Positions 1 through 5,575 of a stretch of DNA of 10,576 nucleotides are shown piece by piece (the stretch's first letter is position 1; each line of letters begins with the position of its first letter). Below the pieces are notes generated by a model. It saw only the letters and a list, made by a program, of their open reading frames with translations. It was not told where the DNA came from and made no database searches. The stretch is from CAYQZD01 sp964421875. GTDB taxonomy: Bacteria > Electryoneota > Tariuqbacteria > Tariuqbacterales > Tariuqbacteraceae. The stretch is from NCBI GenBank assembly GCA_964421875.1, contig CAYQZD010000124.1:1-10576 (forward strand), given 5' to 3'. Both the position numbers and the translations under genes were made by a program.

Positions 1-212
1 ATTATATTCAATAACTTGTAATGAACTTCCCAAAATTCTTTGGGACAATAGTGACTTCACAACTTTATTCTTAGGGAGAGACGGGAAGAGCATTTAACAA
101 TCTCGATCTAATATAACGACTTATTGATACCTTATTTTATTGGGTCGTAAACCAGTTTATCCAAATTAATCACTTTTTACAATTAATTTTTAACTATTGA
201 AAGGTAACTAAA
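1..212. other. AT-rich leader upstream of gene 1
   Basis: No credible coding region is visible on either strand. The stretch is AT-rich compared with the genes. It contains a small hairpin at 28-45 (TCCCAAA / TTTGGGA around an ATTC loop) with no T-run after it, so it is not a convincing terminator. Gene 1 is preceded by AAGG at 201-204, 8 nt before its ATG, which is an acceptable ribosome binding site. I found no well-spaced sigma70-type promoter: TATAAC at 112-117 and TTTACA at 176-181 each lack a good partner. Confidence 0.5.
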
Positions 213-1700
213 ATGAGCGTAACATTAAGAATCGTCACCCTGGCTGCTCTGATGTTCGCTTTGCTGTTTCCGGTCCAGGCTTCGCAAAACGCCGCTGTCC
301 CGTCTCAGGCTGAAATCAGCGCCCAAAACCTGGCCGACTGGGAAATTTCCCCGGCTCCGGCGGATGTAAACCGTAAAGCCGTGAGGGGGGGGGGTAACAC
401 AGACGACCCGCGGATTCTGCTGATGTACGCCGATTATTACTCCACTACCATCAGGGATTCATTGATTGCCTCCGGCTATTTCACCGGCGCCCAAATCGAC
501 ACGCTGAACCGCCCCCCGTCTATCACTCTCGCCCAGTTGCAGCCCTACGACGCTGTCCTGGTATGGACCAACACCACCTTCACTAACCCGACAAATATCG
601 GCGATGTGCTCCAGCAGTATGTGGACCAGGGCGGAGGAGTAATCATCGCGGTTTACGCGTACACCACCGGTTGGCCGATTGCCGGAGGAATTTTAAACGC
701 TAACTATTCGCCGTTCCTCCCCACCGGCGGGTCTGCTGTCAGCGGAACCATCGATATGAACTCCCTCACTAATCCCAACCACCCCATCTTCGAGGGGATT
801 GTCACTGCGCCGACATACTGGAACAACGCTAATTTCTCCAATCCTCCCCTCAACACCGGAGGAATCCTGCTGGCGTCCGATACCGGCGGCAACCGAGCAG
901 TGGCGGAAAATCCGACCGGAAAGGTGGTGGGTATCTGCATCAATGCCAAGCACGTATATCATAACACCAACCATGAAACCGTGATGCTGTTTGGCAATGC
1001 ATTCAACTATGTTATTGAGTCCGCTCCCTTATTGGTGACATTGACTCCGAACAATCCGCCCATCGTCATCCCTGCCGGCGGGGGCGGCTTCAGCTTCGAG
1101 GCTGATGTTGAGAACGCAACCACCGATCCCATCACCTTCGATGCCTGGACCGAAGTTGTGCTGCCGAACGGCGCAGTTTTTGGCCCGCTGGTTTTGCGGA
1201 CAAACCTGCTCATTCCCGGCAGCGCCGTTATCAGCAGGACTATCGGTCAAAACGTGCCCGGAGGCGCGCCTCCCGGTGAATACACATACAGAGGAAAAGT
1301 GGGCGTTCATCCCGACAGCGTGGTCAATGAAGACACCTTCATCTTCACCAAGCTCGCCGGCGACGCCTCTCCCGGTCAAAATCAGGGCTGGGCGGTGCAC
1401 GGTTGGTTCGGAGATGACGCGTCCTTGCTCGATGTCGGAGAGTATGCGATATTCTCCGCAACCCCCAATCCCTTCAATCCGGTGACCACTCTAAACTTCA
1501 CGCTGGAATCTGCGGAGAATGTGGACCTGGCGGTATTTGACATCAAGGGCCGGGAAGTCGCACAATTAGCGGGAGGTTTCTATCCCGCAGGAACCTATCA
1601 AATTAGTTGGGACGCTTCCGCGATGCCCAGCGGAATGTACTTCGCCCGGTTGATAGGCGATAACTTCAAGGAAACGGTGAAACTGCTGCTGGTTAAGTAA
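213..1700 (+). CDS. Secreted protein: ThuA/GATase-like head, linker module, type A (T9SS-like) sorting domain
   Basis: This 495-residue protein has a signal peptide at residues 1-24 (hydrophobic AALMFALLF, then VQASQ). Residues 66-270 look like an alpha/beta flavodoxin-type fold of the ThuA / class I glutamine-amidotransferase superfamily: strand ILLMYADYY, then YDAVLVWTN, then a helix ending in QYVDQGGGVIIAVYAY, and near the end GICINAKHVYH before a helix-rich GNAFNYVIE. The usual GxCxG nucleophile elbow is absent; AVYAY lies in that region, so catalysis is doubtful and a binding role is an inference. Residues 275-402 are the linker module shared by all five proteins, and 415-495 the sorting domain (PNPFNP, FDIKGREVA, SGMYFARL, end LLLVK). 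Codons 58-61 contain a run of ten G. A strong terminator follows, so it is probably a single-gene transcript. The secreted architecture is clear; the identity of the head is moderately supported. Confidence 0.85.
   Translation: MSVTLRIVTLAALMFALLFPVQASQNAAVPSQAEISAQNLADWEISPAPADVNRKAVRGGGNTDDPRILLMYADYYSTTIRDSLIASGYFTGAQIDTLNRPPSITLAQLQPYDAVLVWTNTTFTNPTNIGDVLQQYVDQGGGVIIAVYAYTTGWPIAGGILNANYSPFLPTGGSAVSGTIDMNSLTNPNHPIFEGIVTAPTYWNNANFSNPPLNTGGILLASDTGGNRAVAENPTGKVVGICINAKHVYHNTNHETVMLFGNAFNYVIESAPLLVTLTPNNPPIVIPAGGGGFSFEADVENATTDPITFDAWTEVVLPNGAVFGPLVLRTNLLIPGSAVISRTIGQNVPGGAPPGEYTYRGKVGVHPDSVVNEDTFIFTKLAGDASPGQNQGWAVHGWFGDDASLLDVGEYAIFSATPNPFNPVTTLNFTLESAENVDLAVFDIKGREVAQLAGGFYPAGTYQISWDASAMPSGMYFARLIGDNFKETVKLLLVK
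385..394 (+). repeat. G10 homopolymer inside gene 1
   Basis: Ten consecutive G read in frame as Arg-Gly-Gly-Gly (codons 58-61), between the signal peptide region and the ThuA-like domain. Runs of this length in surface-protein genes of Campylobacter, Helicobacter and Neisseria are known to slip and switch the gene on and off. A change of one or two bases here would frameshift the remaining 430 or so codons. A length error in sequencing or assembly is equally possible. Confidence 0.9.
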
Positions 1701-1742
1701 CTTTAATATGCGACATTAGTGTTTGTTCTAATTCGACTTGGC

Positions 1743-1766
1743 AGGGGCGTTCAATTGAACGCCCCT
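1743..1766. repeat. Perfect 24-bp palindrome downstream of gene 1
   Basis: Two 12-bp arms (AGGGGCGTTCAA and its exact reverse complement) meet with no spacer, starting 42 bp after the stop of gene 1. As RNA it would form a GC-rich hairpin closed over the central AATT. There is no T-run directly after it, so on its own it is not an intrinsic terminator. It may be a dispersed intergenic palindrome, or a 3'-end stabiliser acting just ahead of the terminator at 1781. Confidence 0.75.
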
Positions 1767-1780
1767 ACATAACTAATACG

Positions 1781-1821
1781 AAGGCGGGGATTCAGACGTT
1801 GAATCCCTGCCTTTTTTTTTT
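1781..1821 (+). terminator. Strong intrinsic terminator of gene 1
   Basis: A 14-bp stem (AAGGCGGGGATTCA at 1781-1794 with TGAATCCCTGCCTT at 1800-1813, one G-T pair) closes over a 5-nt GACGT loop and runs into ten T at 1812-1821. This is a textbook rho-independent terminator for the + strand and separates gene 1 from gene 2. Confidence 0.92.
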
Positions 1822-1894
1822 ATGGATGCAAACATCCGGCTGAAATGCTCACCTCAATCATTACGGATGGAAAAACAACCTGCCATATTCCATA

Positions 1895-2059
1895 AGGGTG
1901 TCGAACAATAGCATTGTCATTCTGAGCGAAGCGAAGAATCTCTTTGTTAATTATATGCTTATTGAAAATTTGAGATCCTTCACTTCGTTCAGGATGACGT
2001 CGCTAAGTATTTGGCAATATAAATATTATGCTTCAGCGTAAGTTATTTTTCAACACTCT
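1895..2059. mobile_element. MITE-like nested inverted-repeat element
   Basis: An inner pair of 28-nt arms (1915-1942 and 1972-1999, 23 of 28 positions complementary) surrounds a 29-nt AT-rich spacer. The left arm begins TGTCATTCTGAGCGAAGC. An outer pair (AGGGTGTCGAACAATA at 1895-1910, TATTTTTCAACACTCT at 2044-2059, 13 of 16 complementary) brackets it. The right flank also holds a smaller AT hairpin around 2015-2032. There is no coding capacity. From memory, closely similar TCATTCTGAGCGAAGCGAAGAATC palindromes occur as dispersed intergenic repeats in many bacteria. A clean target-site duplication is not visible, so the outer ends and mobility are uncertain; the inner inverted repeat is secure. 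Confidence 0.6.
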
Positions 2060-2099
2060 ATCCATTAACCGCCGACATTTACAATTCCCTCTTTTCTTC

Positions 2100-2128
2100 T
2101 TGACAATATATTATAATTTAAGTATTTT
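2100..2128 (+). promoter_or_regulatory. Possible sigma70-type promoter of gene 2
   Basis: A perfect TTGACA at 2100-2105 is followed 17 nt later by TATTTT at 2123-2128, a 4-of-6 match to the -10 consensus, about 44 nt before the chosen ATG. A better TATAAT at 2112-2117 exists but lies only 6 nt from TTGACA and has no -35 of its own. The region is very AT-rich, so chance matches are likely. If the organism uses a Bacteroidota-type sigma factor the motif may be irrelevant. Confidence 0.4.
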
Positions 2129-2161
2129 ACCAAAGTACCTCATTGTTATATTAGCTTAACC

Positions 2162-2166
2162 GGGAG
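2162..2166 (+). promoter_or_regulatory. Ribosome binding site that sets the start of gene 2
   Basis: GGGAG lies 5 nt before ATG at 2172. The in-frame GTG at 2166 overlaps this motif and would have no binding site of its own, so ATG 2172 is preferred. The product then begins MKRYLFII, a normal signal peptide. Confidence 0.75.
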
Positions 2167-2171
2167 TGATA

Positions 2172-3833
2172 ATGAAACGGTATTTATTCATCATCACTGC
2201 CGCATTACTCCCGATTCACTACGCCAATGCGGCCACTCTCTATGTCCCTTCCCAATATCCCACCATCCAAGCCGGGATTAACTCCGCTGTAAACGGAGAT
2301 ACGGTCTTAATCGCTGACGGAACCTATACCGGCAGCGGAAACATTAATCTTGACTTCGGCGGACGGGCGATTGTGGTTATGTCCGAAAACGGACCGGAAA
2401 ACTGCATTATCGACTGCCAGCGTTCCGGCAGGGGATTCTACTTCCATTCCGGCGAGACCGCCAGCTCTATAGTTAAAGGTCTGACTATTATTAATGGGTA
2501 TGTTGATTCTCAGCCAATTCCTTACTATAAGGGGGGAGGGATTTACTGCGGCGACTCCAGTCCTACCATCAGTCGCTGTCATATTTTAAACTGCCGAGCC
2601 GCTGGCGGTTGAGATGGTTATGGCGGTGGGATCTACTGCCAGAATTCCGGCGCGTTCATCAGCCGGTGTGTAATCGCCAGGGACACCGCCGACCTTTATG
2701 GCGGTGGAATTGAATGCCGGGGGACTCCCGCTCCTACCATCGAAAACTGCACCATCAGCGAGAATTTCGCAAATAACGGCGGAGGGATTTTTATCTACGA
2801 TTCAGCCCCGGCTATCAGGAACACTATTGTCGAAGGCAGCCTCCGCGGGGGTGGAATTGAATTTTTCAATTCCACCGGCGTCTCAGTGACTTATTGCGAT
2901 TTTTATAATAATGCCAGCGGCAATTTCACAGGCTCTTCTATCACTCCGGGGCTTGGAACTATAAATTCGGTAAATCACAACGGAGCCCCCTGTGACTCGT
3001 TCTTTAACATCTATCTCGACCCGCAGTTTCAATCCGTTATCGGGGATTCCGCTTTCCGTTTGACAGCGGGGTCTCCCTGCATCGACGCCGGCGACCCCGC
3101 CAGCCTTCTCGATCCCGACAGCACCATTGCCGATATCGGAGCTAATTACTATTGCTGCGGCCCGTCAATCACTCTGACTCCGGAAAATCCCCCGGTGGTT
3201 ATCCCCTCCGGAGGCGGATACTTCCATTTCGGAGCGGTTGTGGTAAATCCGCTGGCTCAAAACTACTTCCTCGACATCTGGAGCGAGGTTATTATTCCCA
3301 ACGGCAGTGTATTCGGTCCGCTTATCCTGCGCCAGGGGCTGACAATACCCGGAAATTCCACCCTCATTCGCCGCTTGACACAGTTAGTTCCCGGATATGC
3401 GCCGTATGGGGAATACACCTACGTGGGCAAAATCGGAATTTATCCCGATTCAGTGATAAACCGAAGCAGTTTTGAATTTAGCATACTCGCCGGGGACGCG
3501 CCGCCTGCCGACAATCCGGGATGGGCTGTTTACGGTTGGGACTATGATGGAGCTTGCTCACCTCAAGTCGAGGACTATACTATGCTGACGGCGGCTCCCA
3601 ATCCATTTAACGCTGAAACAGTTGCGAGATTCGAGCTGCGAGATGCGAGTCATGTCAGGCTTGCAATCTACGACATCACCGGGCGGGAAGTCGCAGTTAT
3701 CGCCGAAGGATTTTATCCCGCCGGAACGCATCAGGCGGTTTGGGACGCTTCGTCAATGGCGAGCGGGGTGTATTTCGCGTGTCTGCAGGCGAAAGGATAC
3801 AAAGCGATGAAAAAGCTTGTGCTGTTAAAATAG
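2172..3833 (+). CDS. Secreted right-handed beta-helix protein with sorting domain, interrupted by one in-frame TGA
   Basis: The frame is open for 553 codons except TGA at 2610-2612 (codon 147). The signal peptide MKRYLFIITAALLPIHYANA is followed by LYVPSQYPTIQAGINSAVNG, the usual opening of pectate-lyase-like parallel beta-helix domains in secreted bacterial proteins. Coils repeat with GGGIYC / GGGIEC / GGGIFI turns and xxISRCxI or xxIxNxxI strands up to about residue 260. The region closes with PCIDAGDP and a DIGANY motif. The linker module (about 333-458, the most divergent of the five, with GWDYDG for GWFGDD) and the sorting domain (474-553, end LVLLK) follow. Coils continue in the same frame straight across the TGA with no second lesion, so it is a recent nonsense mutation, a recoded codon or a sequence error. 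If the TGA terminates, only an unanchored stub is made. Gene 3 follows 98 bases later, possibly in one transcript. Confidence 0.75.
2610..2641 (+). other. In-frame TGA followed by a hairpin (candidate recoding site)
   Basis: TGA at 2610-2612 is followed after 8 nt by a 7-bp stem (TGGCGGT at 2621-2627, ACTGCCA at 2635-2641, one G-U pair) with the loop GGGATCT. The loop starts 16 nt after the TGA and begins with G. This formally fits the loose bacterial SECIS rule (loop about 16-37 nt from UGA, with a G among its first two bases). A beta-helix coil is an unlikely place for selenocysteine, and the hairpin sits in a repetitive Gly-rich coil, so chance is the leading explanation. Confidence 0.3.
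3622..3649 (+). repeat. Heptamer array (xTKCGAG type, 4 units) in the gene 2 sorting domain
   Basis: Four units in a row, TTGCGAG, ATTCGAG, CTGCGAG and ATGCGAG, encode the segment around RFELRDAS. The same kind of array occurs at the equivalent place in gene 5 (10244-10271) and outside genes at 5417-5444. Protein length here matches the paralogs without repeats, so the array replaced sequence rather than lengthening it. Confidence 0.7.
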
Positions 3834-3931
3834 CAATATACGGATGCCTGGATTAGAATATACTGTTTCTCACTTTTACAAAACGGACAAAGTATCTTCC
3901 AAATATTAGTCAAATTGATAAGGAGAATTCC

Positions 3932-5416
3932 ATGTTCCGCAGTGCAATCCTAATCATCACCACCCTCATGTTTGCAGCCAGCTTTGTAATGGGAGAAATC
4001 TCGCCCCCCGATAAAAGCCAGTATCTCGATACCGGCGGAGACAGTCCGTTAACCACATCCTATGTCTGGCAGGGGCATGGCGGGATTGAAGTCGCTCCTC
4101 TCGCCATCGATGGACTGCCGAATCCGTCAGGAACGATAGTCGAGGATTCCATCCCCGCCCACTCCACCATCGTTTATGCGTATTTCGGGACTATGGGGTG
4201 GCACTCAGGCGTTCAATCCGCCTCCGCCGTTTTCAATGGAACCCAGCTCGCTTCAATCCCGCCGGCTGTAAACGACCCTACAGGAAGTTATGAGCTTTCC
4301 TTTTACAAGTGGGATGTGACCAGTCAGGTTACCGGGAACGGTTCCTACTCTTTCACGCTGACGAATCATACCTATTGTTACGTCGCCTTTCTGGTGATTA
4401 TCTATGAGAACGCCGCGGCGCCGCCGGTGAGAATCTTCATTAACGACGGCTCCGAAGCCCTGATGAACGCTTCGAGCGTCACCCTTTTTAGCGGTATGCA
4501 AACCGGTGGCGGTGTAGTGAAAATTCTGACCGAAGCCGGAAATACCGGCTCCACGGGAGAATCGATTGAGTTCAACGGGCAGGTTCTGGCAGGTCCGGGA
4601 GACATTTTCGCCTGCAACATCGGAGACCACGCCGATTATTTCGCCTTCGACCTCACGAGCTTGACCGGTGAAGATTCCCTCACCCTCACCACCGGCAGCG
4701 ACCAGATCGGTATCCACTTTGCCGCTCTCATCGGAGTCGCAGAAGACCTTCACCTCACCCTAACCCCCCATAATCCGCCTATCCGCATTCCCGCCGGAGG
4801 CGGTACCATCGTTTTCGACGCTTTAATCGAAAACACCGCCGACAGCGCCATCACCTTCGACGCCTGGACCGAAGTTGTTCTGCCAAACACGATGGTGTAC
4901 GGGCCCCTGATTCTGCGCTCCAATCTGGTAATTCCGGCCTTATCTACCATAATGAGGCAGATTTCGCAGACAGTTCCCGGCATCGCTCCGCCCGGTAATT
5001 ATGTTTATGTGGGTAATGCGGGCTCCCATCCGGGAAATGTGATGGCTACCGATAGTTTTCCTTTCACCAAACTCGCCGGGGACGCGCCGCTGACTCATAA
5101 TGAAGGCTGGGCGGTCTGCGGTTGGTTTGGGGATGAGGCTGACCTATTCGTCAGCGATTATGCGCTGAACGGAGCTTTCCCCAACCCTTTCAACCCGACC
5201 ACTACCATCAGCTTCACCCTGCCTCAAGCGGGCAAGACGCATCTTAGCGTGTTCGACATTACCGGGCGTGAAGTGGCGGTTCTGGCGAACGGCTGGTATA
5301 ATTCCGGCGTTCACAAGGTTGCCTTTAATGGCAGCGGATTGGCTTCCGGTATCTATTTCTACAAACTAACAGCCGATGATTTCAGCGCTACGCGAAAGAT
5401 GGTTCTGGTGAGGTAG
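3932..5416 (+). CDS. Secreted protein: DUF3344-like all-beta head, linker module, sorting domain
   Basis: The 494-residue product starts at an ATG 6 nt after AGGAG (3921-3925), the best ribosome binding site in the window. Residues 1-21 are a signal peptide (AILIITTLMFAASFVMG). Residues 30-270 form a beta-rich head with IPAHSTIVYAYFGTMGW, ASAVFNGTQLA, YKWDVTSQVTGNGSYSF, a hydrophobic VAFLVIIYEN strand and VRIFINDGSEALMN. This order resembles DUF3344-type surface proteins, known mainly from methanogens and some bacteria; I hold that match with modest confidence. The linker module spans about 275-402 and the sorting domain about 415-494 (PNPFNPTTT, FDITGREVAVLA, SGIYFYKL, end MVLVR). No catalytic motif is visible. 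It may be co-transcribed with gene 2, and the unit ends at the terminator 5457-5493. Confidence 0.85.
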   Translation: MFRSAILIITTLMFAASFVMGEISPPDKSQYLDTGGDSPLTTSYVWQGHGGIEVAPLAIDGLPNPSGTIVEDSIPAHSTIVYAYFGTMGWHSGVQSASAVFNGTQLASIPPAVNDPTGSYELSFYKWDVTSQVTGNGSYSFTLTNHTYCYVAFLVIIYENAAAPPVRIFINDGSEALMNASSVTLFSGMQTGGGVVKILTEAGNTGSTGESIEFNGQVLAGPGDIFACNIGDHADYFAFDLTSLTGEDSLTLTTGSDQIGIHFAALIGVAEDLHLTLTPHNPPIRIPAGGGTIVFDALIENTADSAITFDAWTEVVLPNTMVYGPLILRSNLVIPALSTIMRQISQTVPGIAPPGNYVYVGNAGSHPGNVMATDSFPFTKLAGDAPLTHNEGWAVCGWFGDEADLFVSDYALNGAFPNPFNPTTTISFTLPQAGKTHLSVFDITGREVAVLANGWYNSGVHKVAFNGSGLASGIYFYKLTADDFSATRKMVLVR

Positions 5417-5444
5417 CTGCGAGTTTCGAGATTAGAGTCTTGAG
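5417..5444 (+). repeat. Intergenic heptamer array directly after the gene 3 stop codon
   Basis: CTGCGAG, TTTCGAG, ATTAGAG and TCTTGAG follow the TAG stop with no gap. The first two match the coding arrays in genes 2 and 5; the last two have decayed but keep the 7-nt period and terminal GAG. The array lies 12 bp before the terminator stem. Confidence 0.6.
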
Positions 5445-5456
5445 TTAAAAGCTGAT

Positions 5457-5493
5457 AATCCCCGCCGGGAAAACCGGCGGGGATTTTGGTTTT
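5457..5493 (+). terminator. Strong intrinsic terminator of gene 3
   Basis: A perfect 12-bp GC-rich stem (AATCCCCGCCGG at 5457-5468 with CCGGCGGGGATT at 5474-5485) closes over GAAAA and is followed by TTTTGGTTTT. It lies 40 bp after the gene 3 stop and separates genes 2-3 from genes 4-5. Confidence 0.92.
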
Positions 5494-5498
5494 ATAGA

Positions 5499-5527
5499 TT
5501 GACATTGTTATGTTTATAGCTTATATT
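5499..5527 (+). promoter_or_regulatory. Near-consensus sigma70-type promoter for genes 4-5
   Basis: A perfect TTGACA at 5499-5504, a spacer of exactly 17 nt, and TATATT at 5522-5527 (5 of 6 to TATAAT) begin 5 nt after the gene 3 terminator. Transcription would start near 5534, leaving a leader of about 40 nt before ATG 5576. The in-frame ATG at 5510 lies inside this promoter, so it cannot be on a transcript made from here. Confidence 0.75.
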
Positions 5528-5565
5528 GTTATTATCCGCTTGACCACGCTTCCCTCAAGTAATTC

Positions 5566-5569
5566 GGAG
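5566..5569 (+). promoter_or_regulatory. Ribosome binding site that sets the start of gene 4
   Basis: GGAG lies 6 nt before ATG 5576. The alternative in-frame ATG at 5510 has no such site, is inside the promoter, and would add 22 residues ahead of an otherwise standard signal peptide (MGVKRVFISVFVLLIISSLYA). Confidence 0.8.
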
Positions 5570-5575
5570 ACCATA

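Noticed and set aside
28..45. Hairpin TCCCAAA/TTTGGGA as a terminator or riboswitch element
   Set aside because: The stem is short and AT-rich in part, no T-run follows, and no larger conserved fold is visible around it.
2112..2117. TATAAT as the -10 box of gene 2
   Set aside because: TTGACA is only 6 nt upstream and no -35-like hexamer lies 16-18 nt upstream, so it cannot pair as a normal sigma70 promoter.
2166..2171. GTG at 2166 as the start of gene 2
   Set aside because: It overlaps the GGGAG ribosome binding site. ATG 2172 is 5 nt downstream of that site and gives a standard signal peptide.
2610..2612. A variant genetic code in which TGA means Gly or Trp
   Set aside because: Only one in-frame TGA occurs in about 9 kb of coding sequence, and Trp is regularly TGG. 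A genome-wide reassignment would show many more.
2698..2889. A separate small gene downstream of the TGA in gene 2
   Set aside because: It is in a different frame from the beta-helix. The frame of gene 2 continues intact through this stretch with GGGIEC and GGGIFI coils, so the other frame is a shadow.
2886..3833. Independent gene starting at GTG 2886
   Set aside because: There is no ribosome binding site before it and no signal peptide. The residues continue the beta-helix coils encoded upstream, so it is the second part of gene 2.
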